Shown piece after piece: positions 38,032 to 50,015 of a stretch of 64,000 nt of DNA. The translations under genes and the position numbers were made by a program. The stretch spans positions 4,530,001 to 4,594,000 of the forward strand of contig NC_082689.1 of the NCBI RefSeq assembly GCF_949987515.2, in the 5' to 3' direction. Positions within the stretch are counted from its first letter, which is position 1. Each line of letters starts with the position of its first letter. Source of the DNA: Delphinus delphis (lineage: Eukaryota; Chordata; Mammalia; Artiodactyla; Delphinidae). Under the pieces are notes generated by a model. It had not been told where the DNA came from, did no database searches, and worked only from the letters and a program-made list of their open reading frames with translations.

Positions 38032-38110
38032 CTTTTTTTTTTTACTACAGACTTTCCATTTTGCAGCGGTTTTAGGTTCATAGCAAAACGGAGCCGCAGT
38101 CAGAGCATCC
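38032..38110 (-). mobile_element. Short antisense L1 fragment (tentative)
   Basis: The T run followed by 'gcggttttaggttcatagca' and 'aaacggagccgcagtcagag' resembles a common L1 3' UTR phrase read backwards. Too short to classify. Confidence 0.35.
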
Positions 38111-39138
38111 ACACGTCCCCACAGAGGATGGGCGGCTGGGTTGGGGGGAAGGGCGGGTCCCAACCCCCGATGATCCGGGCGCCATCTGCAGTGAGGTGTG
38201 TGGAAACGCGCTGTGGGCTGTAAGGCACGTAAGCGTCGCTGCATCTGCTCTTGTTCTGTGGTGGGTAATGGGAACGGGGTCGATGTCACAGGCATTAAAG
38301 AATTTTTAACCAGCCTGGAAACGCTTAGAGCGGGGAGTGCCCTAAATGTGGCTAAAAGGTGCATGGGGAAGGTGAGCATGGCCTTGCACCCAGGCGTTAA
38401 CCCCTGTGCTTCCCGAAGTTGGCACGGAGTCAGGGCGGGTGGGCGTGAATCCATTAGTTCTAATGCATTAGCTGAGAGTCGGCTGGGAAGAGGGGGTCCC
38501 AGGGGAAAGTCTGGGTGATCTGTAAGCCTGACACCTGTCACCATCCAGGCACCATCCCCTCGAATTCCACCTGATAATCAGCAATGGTATCAGTGGCTTC
38601 CTGGCACTAGCGCTGACCTGGTTCCCCCATGTCACCTGTCCCAGTCCATCAGCTGTGCCTCCCTCCTGGTCCTCTCCTCTGCCTCAGTTCACCTTCCTTT
38701 CTATACAGCGTCAGCCCAGCCGGGCTCCTGACTCTTTAATCCACCTCTGCTCTTCCTGTGATTGTCATTCGCGGTTTATCCCAGCTCACACCCAGCAAGG
38801 ACTTGAAGTAACTCCTACAATCACATAAAAGATAATGCAAGGAAATAGAAAGTTTGAAAATATCATTTGTAAATAATGGAAATAGAGAACAAAATGTCTT
38901 CACATATTAAACGGAAACAGAATCCGAGGGACTATAGTTCAGAAAGCTAAGCCCCGCCCCCCGCCCCCAGGAACCGCCCCCGAGCTCCTTCCCAGCATGG
39001 CAGTACCTCGCTGACGGCTGCCTGACTGCCCAGCAGCTCCCATTCAGACACGGGAGGCCACACACTCTGCAGGCCGGGACCATGTTTCCCAGACATCCCT
39101 GCCTGTCACCACAGATGCTCAGCAAAATCTGTGCGGGT

Positions 39139-39215
39139 TGGATGGATGGAAGGGCGGACGGACGGATGGAGAGGCGGATGGATGGTCCTTTTCAGTCCTT
39201 TTCAGTCCTTTTCAG
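39139..39215. repeat. GGAT-rich tandem repeat next to three copies of TCCTTTTCAG
   Basis: 39139-39185 is a degenerate GGAT/GGAC tract. 39186-39215 is three exact copies of the decamer tccttttcag. Each decamer is a pyrimidine tract ending in CAG on the same strand as IQCA1, so it looks like a splice acceptor in triplicate. Confidence 0.9.
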
Positions 39216-39729
39216 ACACAACCACTGAAAAACGGAGCTGGGTTTTCCTGGCGTTCTCTATGGCAAACAAAATAGGACCCTTTCAGAAAGAACTCGCAAA
39301 GCTTCCAGGGGTCATTTGGGCAGATCTAATTAGTAATTCAAGCGTGCCAAACACAAACTGGTTTCCATTGTTGGGCCATTATATCCCAACCAAGAGAATC
39401 TAATTCCGATGGCGGATGCTTGACAGCATTTCTTTGGGGAACACAAAAGATCAAATCCATAAAACTCACGTGGATGGAGAAGTAACTGTTTGCTAGCCCT
39501 TCCCAGAACTTGAAAAAGCACGTTTTGGTTGAAACGCATCTTTATGCCGGAATTGATATTCAATAGGACTGCAGAGCCCTCTACTGGCGGCTGAAACAAA
39601 CTATCCCCTGTAACTTCTGGAAAGTTCCATTACGAATTAATTACATTTAATTGCCTGTGACCTCAAACTATCTGTGGGTAATTTAAATAAAGCCTTTTCG
39701 TTGCTAAGTGAAAATTAAAATAGCAAAGG

Positions 39730-40245
39730 CTACCATTTTTCATTAACAAATTGGCAAAGAGTTTTTTATGGTTAATACTTGTTGAGAGTAGAAAAACAGA
39801 TCCACTTATTTGTGGCTGGAGAGAGTGTGAACAGAGGGCCTCCGGGAGGGCAGGTGGACCACACGGGTGAGGACGTGAAGAGCTGGCAGGCCCTCCGACC
39901 GACTAGCTTCATGGACCCAAAAGCGCCCGTCTAAGCGCTGTTTGGTTTAGCAAGAAGGCGGAAAGCCATCCAAATGTTAAAAAAACAGGGGTTAGATCGA
40001 TAAATGATGAGACCCCTTGCTAAAATGATGTTGGAGAAATAAATTTCGTACGAAGTGAAGAAGAATATAAAGCAGTGTGTGAAGAACAGTCTTGTGCTTG
40101 CAAGTTTCGATACTGAGAAAGGTCTGTAGAGACAGGAAAGGTCTGATGAGCTGTCCTCAGTGGAGGGGGCAGAGGGTGTTTATGCCTGTCTGAATATGTA
40201 TTCCGAAATTTTTACTAACCAGCGCTGCTTGTGCATGACAATAAG
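39730..40245 (+). mobile_element. Old L1 3' end (L1MC/L1MD-like)
   Basis: The phrases 'agccatccaaatgttaaaaa', 'aacaggggttagatcgataa', 'gaatataaagcagtgtgtga' and 'gaatatgtattccgaa' follow the layout of an L1MC-type 3' region (low-copy-number diagram 'aatgttcatcaataggggat...'). Diverged, no intact frame. Confidence 0.5.
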
Positions 40246-40305
40246 AAAGGGCTGAATTTCCGGGGCACGTGTTTTCAAAGCTCAGCCTTGCCTGCCTGGT
40301 GCCTG

Positions 40306-41690
40306 CGTGGATGTGCCTTGGCTCTCCAGCACCTGCCTGGCCCACAGGCATCCTTCCCCTCCCCGTGGCTGTGAAGCAGGGAAGGTGTCTCCCCCGAAGG
40401 TCATCCTCTCCCGCCTTACCTCCCCACCCAATGCCATCTCTAAACTCTGCCAGTGTTTCCTGTCTCTGTCCCATGCACTCCTCAGCTCCCTGTCCCCTGG
40501 CTTCTGTCCCCTCCACACCCTGCCAAGGCCACCAGTGACCTCCTGGTTGCCAGACCCTTGGGCCAGCACTGGCTGCCGTCGCCCACCCCTCACTGCCCTC
40601 CACCGTCCCTGGGCTGCAGGACGGCTCCCTCTTCCGTGCCCCTTTGTTCTCTCTGGGGCTTCTCTTCCTTCTCTCCTCCATCAACGTCTTCACCCTTGGT
40701 CCCCGCTCCGCAGCCCTGGTCTGGCTTCCTCCCCTCTCCCCCTTTCCTTGGGAATCCCCTCCATCCATTCCCATGGCTCTGCTGCCATCTTCAGAGCCCT
40801 TTCCAGCCCCCCACCTCCCTCCTGCCCCCCAGACCCATCAGTCCTCCCGCCTGGATGTCCAGCTGCCCTCGGGCTCCCCTGGCCTAACCTGACCTCATCC
40901 GTTCATCCCTCATCTAGTCCCCTGTTTGGATTCCTGGGCCATCGTCCTCCTATTCTCCAGGCCTCGCAGCGTTGGAGACCCCCTACTTCCTCATCCCTCC
41001 CCCAACCATCACCAGGTCTGGCAGATCCTAAATGCCCCTCCTGTCCGTTTCCTGCCCTCCCCACCACTCCTCTGCTCCAGGTCTCACCTCCTTTTCCTCC
41101 AACAGCCTCCAAACCCTCTCCCTGCCTCCAGCCTCACCTCTCACCATGCCATCTGCACACACACACCCATCTCTTTCCCAGTCTCCGGGGAACAGTCATG
41201 CTTCACACACCACCAGGGGGATTTTTCTCTAACACAACCAGCATCAAAGGTCACGATTCAAGACCCTTACAGACTCTCCACAGCTTCCAGGGTAGAAGCA
41301 ACTCTGTAGCGCGGCCAAGGACTTTGTGGCACCTTCCAGAATGACCCCGAGCAGCCCCGTTCGGGCACACCTAGCCCCGCACCTTGGCTCCTGTCCTGAG
41401 CATGGCAGATGCATCCCCTTCTCCAGGCTCTGGGACCTTCTGGAAACCATTGGAAGGTCTGTCTCCTTTAACCCTCATCTGCAGTCTCCATTTCTACTTA
41501 CCCTCCTCATCTACTTCTCCCTCTTTCTGTCATCGGTGGTCCTTGCTGACAGCCCATTTTCCTTGTGCCCCCCTCCCAGCTACACGTCTGGCCTCCCCTT
41601 CTGTCGGTGGGGACCCCTTGAAGTCAGGGACCCCAGCACCTACCCCAGTGCCCGGCACACCAAAGCCCCTCTATCAATGTTGTGAATGAA
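40306..41690 (+). mobile_element. Ancient LINE-2 (L2), 3' half
   Basis: C- and T-rich sequence with L2 landmarks in order: 'ccaccagtgacctcctggtt' (40529), 'cagcgttggagaccccc' (40967), and the 3' end with 'gtcagggaccccagcaccta', 'cagtgcccggcacacc' and 'atcaatgttgtgaatgaa' (41626-41690). A 345-codon frame that stays open on the plus strand (40307-41344, GTG start) is a by-product of this low-stop composition. Confidence 0.7.
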
Positions 41691-43419
41691 AAATGAGAGA
41701 GTGGCTTTCATTCTACACGCTGGACCCAAGATAATAAAACCAGACTTTCTTCCGCCTGACAGCCTTTCAACTATTTGAAATCAGCTCACTTGCCCCCTTG
41801 AGTCTTCTTTTCCCCGAGGAAAAGAGCCTCGGCTCCTTCCATTCTTCTTGGTGGGAGAGGTGTTCGGCCTGGGAGGGCCCAGCCTTCTGTACCCCTCTTC
41901 TCTGCCCAGAACTGACCAAGGTCACCAGAGGTCCCCTGACCAGGCACGCCACCGAGGAAGGTCAGGGAAATAGAGATTCATGCTCTGGAGGACAAGACAG
42001 TGATGGTCTTAGAGCCCTTCTTCCTGTTAGAGGGAAAGGTGATAGAGGAGGACACGGGCCAAGGGTGAGGAGATGCTTCGGAATAGGCATCTTCTCTCCA
42101 TGGCAACGTGGGAGCCTGCTGCCTGGATGACGGTGCTGGTCTAGGGGTGTCGGGCCGACCCAGGGCTCGCTCTGGGCTCCACGTCTCTCTGTGCCGGGGG
42201 AGGAGGGGGTTTTACTGACTTCCTTCTCTGCCTCGGCACCTTATGTGTCAAGGGGAGTCGGGTGGGGCGCGCTTGCCTCCGCGTGGGGTACATGGGAAGG
42301 GAGTAGCAGTGCCGTCCTAGATCTCAAGGCAATTTGCAAATGACCATTCTTTGTATTGTTAACATCAAAGAACTCGCTTGGGAAATGTTTTCTGCTCATT
42401 TGATAATGACTGAGCCCTTCCAAACCATGTGGCCACCCAGGTCCTCTGCACAGCCCTGGGAACCCCAGAGCAGGTGACCGTCCCGAGGAAGGAATTCCTT
42501 CACAGGTGCATGTTAGAAACACAGGAAGTGCGGAATTCCCCCACCGCTCAGAGGGAGCGCTCAAGTTCAGGGAGCAATGCATAGCGTTCCCATTCAATGG
42601 AATGGTGCGGCCAGGTTTTCAGAACAACTTGAAATAAGGTGCGAGAAATAAGACTGCTGCTTTCAAAGTTATCCCAAACTGATAAGATGCCTGTGTTTCA
42701 AGTCCATCTATGTAGCTTGCCTTGTTAAAAGCGGAAAGAGAAAAGGAGTGCTGGAATACTTGGTACTCACATCTGCAATTTCCATTAAGAACAGCTGGAT
42801 CTAGAGAAAAGAGGCACACAGATAAGAGCCATGGAAGATCCGGTGTTTGCCAGGTGGACACAGGAGAGGCCGGTCTGCTGCCTCGGTGAGCGCACGAGTT
42901 AGCCTGAGACAGGAGACAGCTGTTTATGAGAAAACTGTGTTTACATTGGTTTCCGTTCTAAAGCTAGGATTTTCAAGAGGGATTGAAAAGAATAAGATTT
43001 TTGCCTTTGTTATTATAACGTATCTTTGTTCAGAGAAGCTGAAAACCTTTTATGTAAAGTATCTCACTTTCTTATTTTCTTTGGGGGCTGGAAGTAGGGA
43101 AGCTCTTGACTTAAACCCCAGATAGCTTTCAGTGGCACAGTGGTTCCTTGGAGCTGCCCCTCTGACCCTTGAGTGGGCCCCGCTGACTGCAGTGCGCAAG
43201 ACAGCTGGAAAGAAGTTGGAGGTTAAAGTCAGGAGCTGAGAGAATGGATGCACTGATGTGGTTGAAAGAGATTAGGAGGGGGGACGGATAGACTTGAGGA
43301 TGGTTAGACGTGGGAGGTGGGGCAAGGAAGGATGCTCGAGCATCTGGCTGGAGGAAGTGAGAGGACCCGAGGACGTGGCCATGCCCCCAGCACAGACCCG
43401 GCAGCCATCCATCAGCCTG

Positions 43420-43600
43420 GCCTCGCAGCCTGCTTCTGCCACTTTCTAGCTGTGTGACCTTGGACAGGTCATGTAGCGTCTTTGAGCCTCGGTTTCTCCA
43501 TCTGTAAACAGGGATGATAATAACGCTACCTGCTACATAAGGGCTGTAGTGAGCTCAAATGAGTTATCACAGGTGACATCCTCCGAGCAGAGGAAGTGCT
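43420..43600 (+). mobile_element. MIR SINE
   Basis: Clear sense MIR core: 'gccactttctagctgtgtga', 'ccttggacaggtcatg', 'ctcggtttctccatctgtaa'. Confidence 0.85.
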
Positions 43601-44732
43601 GGTCTGTGCCGGCCCTAATCTTGTGTGTGATGCCCTGTACGATGCGTGTGGCCCGGGCCTGTCTCGCTCGCTATTTTCATTGCTCCACGCCAAGCTGCCT
43701 CGGGTACTGGGATTGAAACTTGTAATTCTGAATTCTTAAACTCTGTGGCTCAGGGCCTAAAGAATAACGCTGACCAAAGAGTGGTTGTCTGGTACCGTTT
43801 CCTCTCTGAACGTCCTGGCATCCCGGCGTGTGTGGGACTGGAATACGGCCAGCCCGGGGGTCGGACTGGCACGGGGAGCAAGCTGAATCCACTTTTGTCT
43901 TTGAACATGCATAATCTGCTTCCCTTGGTACGTAGCGCCGGCGGAAACAGACTCAGCCAGTGTTCCTGGCGATTTTTCCATCATTTATTAAATGTCTGCC
44001 TTGGTGTAGGAATCATATCTGCTGCCTTAATGATGTTTAAAGAAATATAAAAATAGGAGTACGTAACACTGTATTCGCTGTGGCTGGAGACCACTTTTAT
44101 CTGTCACCATTTTGCACAAAGCACAAATTGTTGCAAAAATACCCGAACTCTGCTCTCATGGGGGCGCTTTGAAGAGATTGTTAGGTGTGTGGCAATTACT
44201 CACGGGCCCACGGTAAGTCCCAGCGCTGTCACGAAGCCCCGCTCGCCCTGGAGGGGCTCAGAGCCACCTTCCAGACGAAACCACGGCCGCAAAGGCGCAG
44301 CCACACGGGGACGAACAAATGGCATCACGGGGGCCCTGGTGCTAAAACAACTTTTCTCGAAATGAGCAAACTTGAATCAACCTGGGAGTGGGGCGTAGGC
44401 TGTAATTAAAAGTCCTGGCCCAATTCCCTTCGTTTGCAGGAGAAAACTATTGGTTTATTTCAAGCCAAACTGAGTCGAGGCTCGGGGTCCAGGAGCAGAA
44501 CGCACAGACACCCAGCGCATCCTGACCACAGGTGGAAGAGGGCCGGGCAGCGCCCCCATCCCGCGGTGAAGGAGGCTACAGGCCGTATGCGCAGTGCAGC
44601 CCCGCGAGCCCCCCCACCCCACGCCAGCCGTCCCCGAGCCAACACAGCGGGCCGCCGAGTCCTGCTGTTGCCGGGGGTCAAGTGTGCACCCCAGAGGGAA
44701 ATGCATTTACAACCCACCATTTCTCCTTGCAG

Positions 44733-44819
44733 GTGGCCCGCCAGCTCCAGCCCTCCGTGGTGTGGATTGGAGACACCGAGAAAACCTTCTACAAAAAAGT
44801 CCCCAACGCCGAAAAGAAG
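44733..44819 (+). CDS. IQCA1: IQCA1 exon with the Walker B-like motif, window exon 5
   Basis: An 87-base exon (29 codons), phase 0 at both ends, so its loss would keep the frame. It encodes [20 protein letters not shown] followed by KKVPNAEKK. The strand PSVVWI is the Walker B strand. The canonical acidic pair after it (hhhhDE) is replaced by G-D-T-E: the Asp codon is 44772-44774 and the Glu codon 44778-44780, separated by Thr. From memory other mammals have an acidic residue at the Gly position (IEDTE), which would make this a lineage change; that needs an alignment. The acceptor is 'ctccttgcag', the donor 'aaggtgagg'. It lies in locally CpG-containing sequence. Confidence 0.95.
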
Positions 44820-45654
44820 GTGAGGGCTTCTCATTTCTTAACGTGGCCCTTTCCCTCCTACAAAGGGGCCCCGTACCAGGGACTACCTTGTTTTTTCAAG
44901 ACGGTCTTGCTTTTTCAAGGGAGGAAGGAAACGGAGGGGCAGCCGTCTCTCTGCCCTAAGCACTTGACTGCATTTGAAAGGATCCAGTGTCTGATTTTAC
45001 GAGGCATAATTTAGAAGAAATGAAAAAAAGTATGGAAAAGGGGGGAGGGGAGCGTTAAACCCAAACCTACCGATTCAGGGGTAAGAAACAATTGAGAGAA
45101 CTGTACTCAGTTACAGCAAATGGCACACACAGGAGTTATTATTAGGATTTCCTATTGTTCATTATAATAAATAGCAAAAGGCCTGCAATTTATGAACAAA
45201 GACCGTCCGTAGAACTGCCAAGCGCCCCACATTGGGTGTCCCCGGGGAGTCTTCTGTCAATTGCTTCCTTCCTCCTTTTCTCTCCTTTCAATGGCTCCCC
45301 TCCCCCGCACTTCCCCCGGCAAATCACCAGCAAATTTCCCACAAGTTAAAAAAAATTTGCAGATACACATGATTGTTATTCCACATCAATTTGCACCAAA
45401 GCAAATAGTGGTTAACTGTGAATTTCTGATTAAATTCATAAGGATTTTAATCACTTTTGCTCCTTATGTATTATACATCATTTTTAGCAGGTAGAGATGA
45501 TTTGGATAAAGAATGAAAGCTGAATCTTTTCTTCCCCAAATGAGCCTTGATTGCCCTGTCATTTTAGAAACTCTGAAGAGGACTCATTTATTATTTAATC
45601 TGGGAATCTGGTAGGTAGCTCCCTCTGCTGGCGAAGTTGCTACGTTAAAAAAAA

Positions 45655-45716
45655 GTCCACATACAGTAAAGCAACTATACTCCAATGAAAATTAATTTTA
45701 AAAAAATAACAAAATA
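45655..45716 (+). mobile_element. Short L1 3' tail
   Basis: 'agtaaagcaactatactcca', 'atgaaaattaattt' and an A-rich tail are the terminal bases of a cetartiodactyl L1. Only about 50 bases of the element were copied. A SINE is inserted in its A-rich tail. Confidence 0.6.
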
Positions 45717-45920
45717 GGGCTTCCCTGGTGGTGCAGTGGTTGAGAGTCCGCCTACCGATGCAGGGGACACGGCTTCGTGCCCCGGTCCGGGAAGATCCCA
45801 CATGCCGCGGAGCGGCTGGGCCCGTGAGCCATGGCCGCCAAGCCTGCGCGTCCGGAGCCTGCGCTCCGCAGCGGGAGAGGCCACAACAGTGAGAGGCCCG
45901 CGTACCACAAAAAAAAAAAA
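45717..45920 (+). mobile_element. CHR-type SINE, short form (copy 7)
   Basis: Starts 'gggcttccctggtggtgcag'. The poly(A) is about 12 long. The target-site duplication is 'taacaaaata' (45707-45716), with matching 'taacaaata' or 'taacaaaata' at 45921-45937. Inserted in an L1 A-tail. Confidence 0.92.
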
Positions 45921-46109
45921 TAACAAATAACAAAATAAAATAAATCCTTTAAAAGGCCACATACATGCGAACTTGAAGGCAGCAGTTACCATGGTCAATC
46001 TAAAGAGAGATGCAAGGCAGCGTTTAATCCAGGTGTCACACACTTCACGTCACCAGAAGCTTTGTCTCATGAATGGGCGAGGGCTCTCGCACTGGACATC
46101 AGCCTGGAG

Positions 46110-46230
46110 AATGAGAATTCAGGAGACGTATGTTCCCGGCCTGCTTTGCCCTTCACCTTAGTTGGCTGTGTGTCCCTGAGCAAGTAATTTAACCTCTCTG
46201 AGCTTCCACTTCCCTTAAGTATCTAATTAA
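46110..46230 (+). mobile_element. MIR fragment
   Basis: 'ttggctgtgtgtccctgagc' and 'aagtaatttaacctctctga' are the sense MIR core. Confidence 0.7.
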
Positions 46231-46629
46231 AGGGCTCCAGAGAGAATAGCCTCTGAGTTCGTGAAGCCCCTCTCGAATTCTCTCCCGTGACCCCCTCGAG
46301 CTGTCGGTTTGTCGCCAACAATTACGTCTGCTCGTCTGTACCCCTCAGTGGGTCAAGAGTAAGAGGGATGGACACACCCGTTTGAGAGAGCCAGAGGGGC
46401 CCTGGGGGAAGGGCTGGCGGGCTCTGAGGGAGCGTCAGGCAGGAAGCGAGATGTGAGTTCAGTAGATGCCCCCCCAAGGGGAGTCACTGTGAAAGAGCAG
46501 GAGCCGGCAAAGGAGAGACTCCAGAACCCTCCCCTGAATAGGCCCTTCCTTGCTGATCCCGAGGGGTTCTCTCCAGCACGATCTGATTCCCACAGATATG
46601 GTCACCGACTAGTCTTACTCCCGCAGAAA

Positions 46630-47652
46630 ATGAAGGCCTTTGGTGGTACAGTCTTTGCTGTGGACAAATCGGACATTTATTCTGTCCACCTCTGCATTAG
46701 AAGAGTCTGTCGTCCGTCCGGGGAATTAACTGCACTGAGGACTGAATCACAACCTGGGAAAACCCCAGGATGCCTGATGAATACAAGCAGAAGGGTCCCT
46801 GGGTCCCCAGATGTCCAGAGGCCGGCTGGGGGCCTGAGCCACCCCAGGCACAGACAGAGCTGCAAGGGGCATGCCCACCCCTGCAGCAGTGCAGCGGCCC
46901 CAGCTCCAGTGCCCCGGCCAGGGGAAAGCACGGTGGGCAGAGAACCGCTGCCTGGGCATCCTTCAGCTCGACGTCCTGGGCCTGCCCCTCGGAGAGCAGG
47001 ACTGCAGGGTTCCTGCTGCCTTCCTGCCTCTGGGGCCACTGCTGGGCCAGCTCTCCTCTCCTTCCCACCCCACCTCCAGCTTCTGACTCCTGTCCTTACC
47101 CAAGTCCCTCAGCCTCCAGGGCCTGAGGCAGTCATGAGCATTGGACGTCCATGCTCTGGAGGTGATCACCAAGTTCCAAGGGCAGCAGCTGCATCCGCCA
47201 ATGAGAGGCACCAGGAGGTAGCACGACCGGCTCCACATTGCATCACCTGGCCATCCAGGAACCCGGCGTCCTTACTACCACTCAGCCCAGCCTCCGTCCC
47301 AAAGGCTCCCCCGATCCCCAAGGTGCTGAAACCTAGAGAAGAATGTCCACCTGCAGAGAAGCCACCACCTACAGCCACAACACAGAGCACTCCCAGCGTC
47401 CGCCCAGGGCAGTGGAGGGATTCCAGGAACGCTCTTCGAAAAAACCTCTCACCCACAATGACTAGCTCCACCCCCGAGGCCTCCACCTCTGGGCTCAGGC
47501 CCTTTAGGAGGTACAGTGTGGAGGCTCATGCAGCCATAAGGAGGGAGGCAACGGAGAAGGCCAGGTGGCAGCGATGGCTCCTGGGTGCAGAGCCGGGCAC
47601 AGGGACCCCTAGGGCTGCTGCCACAGAGGACGCCCAGGGGCACAAGGCGTAG
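46630..47652 (+). other. Intronic 340-codon open reading frame (status unknown)
   Basis: The first ATG of a frame that is open from at least 46453 (GTG) to the stop at 47650-47652. The predicted product is Pro/Ala/Ser/Arg-rich, with a basic C-terminal third (for example FRRYSVEAHAAIRREATEK). I recognise no domain. It sits in an IQCA1 intron on the same strand, about 1.8 kb after window exon 5. It could be chance in GC-rich DNA, a retained-intron extension, or an old retrocopy. No poly(A) tail or target-site duplication was seen that would support a retrocopy. Confidence 0.2.
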
Positions 47653-47669
47653 GTCAGGAAGGTCCTAGC

Positions 47670-47800
47670 ACCCTGGGAGGGAGGCGGCCTTCTCCTGTTT
47701 TGCAGAAGAGGACAAAGGCCCGAGAGGGCGCACAGCTGGTCAAGTGCAGAGCTCAGACTCTGAGGCAGGACCCCTCTCCCTGCTTGGGTGCAGCTCCGGT
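47670..47800 (-). mobile_element. Possible MIR fragment
   Basis: 'tgttttgcagaagaggacaa', 'ggcgcacagctggtcaagtg' and 'cagagctcagactctgaggc' resemble the MIR core in reverse. Confidence 0.5.
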
Positions 47801-48799
47801 GTCAGCACCGGCTTCCCGTCTGACCCTCCTCGCTTCTACTACACCTGCGTCCTCCCTCTTCCCCTCTTCCACCCCCAGGCTACTTTAAACCACATCCTGA
47901 AGACTGCCCGAGGGGCCCTCAGGTCTTAGAGGCAAATGTGTCAGGCTCCAGAGACCCCTGGACCCTGACCACCCCTGCCCCCCACGTTGTCCTCAACACC
48001 CAGCCCCCAGGGACCTGGCAGATGCCTGGACAGCGCCCTCTCCCTCCCCTCCCAGGAGGAGGGCCCTCCTTTCCACCATCTGAGGCTGGAGCCTTGGTCA
48101 GCTGTTGGTGTTTGAGGCGAAGGCAGTAAGGAATGAGGCAAGACGGGCTGCTGATGCATTTTCTGCTCCGTCACCCTCATGACTCCATCTAGCAGGAGCC
48201 CTGCCCACGTGACAGTAGGGCCTCCACGAGGGAAGCGCTGGCTGGGTTGGAGCTGGCCGCAGAAAAGCAAATGGAAACTGCTGCATGGGTGCCAGACACT
48301 AATTTGAAATCGCCCCCAATGATAAGGTGGTGTGGGGCTGGCAGGTCCAGCGGTGGGGGCGGCTGAGGAGGTTGCCAGGTGATGGGGAGGATGTCGGCTG
48401 ACAGGATGGTTGAGCACACCAGTCTCATGCATAATGGACGCGGCTCTGAACCGGAACAGGGGTGGCCCAAGTGCAGAAGAGTGTTGGCTGAATATACTCA
48501 CCTTTCATTTCCATCCCCTCCTAATGGGACTCGCCATCAGTGAAGATATCACTCTGGACGCGGCCCAGGATCAACATTTGTTATCCAAACAGGCTAATTA
48601 AGTTCAGTCATCCCTGCCGTTGTCAGGAGACACAGACAGCAATAGCATCTCCTGCCTCAGAACAGGCAGGGCTGCACCACTGTCACCATGGCAACCAGGC
48701 TGCTGGGGATGGGCTCAGACCTTGCAAGCGTGTGTCTGCCCCCACAGAGTAGTAGTCTCCAGTCTCACCAGGTTACCTGTGTGAGGTAGGGGTCAGTCC

Positions 48800-49390
48800 T
48801 TCTTCCACCGGTCTTTGGGCAGCTCCATGTGCACCCCACACACGCCCCAGTCGCCCCTGCCACCTTGCATTATTCTCCGTCAAGCTTCTTAAAAGACTCT
48901 TCTCACCATCCCCACTCACTCTGCAACCCACCACTGTCCACTCGATGCTCTGCAGCTCCATGGAAACTGCTCTCACAAATTTCTTTGAAAGCCATTTCGC
49001 CAGTGGGCCCCAGCTTGTAAAACAAGCTCTGTCCTCCCTCAGCCCCCATAGCCTTCTCCTGGTCTCCTTGCACCCCGCCAACACTTTCTTCTGTGTCTCC
49101 TCCATGCGCTTCCACCCACCCCTTAGATACACGGGTGCTCACTGAGATTCCGTCTCAGGCCCACAGACCTTTTTGCTCTCCTCGCCCTCCTTGGGCACCA
49201 GCTTAACAAATCACCCCTGAGCCAGCGAGTGCCCCCACTCCATCCCCAGCCCGCAGCTCTCCCCTGAGGCTCGGGTGCAGTCACCCGGCATCACCCAGAA
49301 CCACCCATGGGATACCTCCCCCACAGGCCTGTCCCAACTCCTCCTCCATCACCACCTACCACATGACCCTGCCCCTCCTCCTGCCTTTTC
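48800..49390 (+). mobile_element. Ancient L2 fragment
   Basis: The order of phrases, for example 'gattccgtctcaggcccaca', 'ttgggcaccagcttaac' and 'ccgcagctctcccctgaggc', parallels the middle of the L2 consensus (the '..ccaggccctcttctc..ctccctgggtgatctca..' region). Diverged. Confidence 0.5.
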
Positions 49391-49799
49391 AAAGGGTTAT
49401 GTTTTTAGTAGAACAACTTTTCATAAGAGAGCTTTGGATCCACCCTGGTAAAGTGAATTCTGAATATCTCCAGACGCTCCAAGCCTTGTCTAAACGCAGT
49501 GGGTTTTTCCTGGCACAGGTGTAGATACTCCTGTAAGGAATATTCTTCCAGAATCTCAGCAGAGGCCTCTCCTCAGTGGCATGAGGCCCAGAGGCAGCTC
49601 CTCAGAGATGAGCAACTGACGCCTTATCATCCAGTGCAGTGGAAACTGGGGGAGATTTTTACACCGTCATTTTCAGCCCCGTTGGCAATATTGCTAGTTT
49701 CCTTCAAATCATAAAGCCCCCGTTTTTCTGACTCTCCCCTTTAGAAACCTTTCTCTTCAATAGAGCAGACCTAGCATTGATTTCCTACCCGCACTTATA

Positions 49800-50015
49800 T
49801 TTCAAGCACCTGTCAGACAGACACATTATGCCGTATACTCCTCATGGCATCCCTCAGGTTAGGACCTATGATTATTCCCATTTCTCAGATGCAGGGACTA
49901 AGGTTCAGAGAAGTTGAGCGACCTGCCCAAGGTCACACATCTGTTAAGAGCAGAACCAAGACTGAGATCAGATCTGTGTGACCCAAAGCCCGTGCACTGA
50001 ACCATTTGCTGCGTC
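49800..50015 (-). mobile_element. MIR SINE
   Basis: 'gattattcccatttctcaga', 'gactaaggttcagagaagtt' and 'gacctgcccaaggtcacaca' are the MIR core in reverse orientation. Confidence 0.85.

Noticed and set aside
37939..38544. 201-codon open frame on the minus strand
   Set aside because: GC-rich intron DNA on the strand opposite the gene, no recognisable domain, and partly over an L1-like T-tract.
40307..41344. 345-codon proline/serine-rich open frame
   Set aside because: It starts at GTG, lies on an L2 LINE with C-rich low-stop sequence, and shows no domain. The L2 landmarks explain the region.
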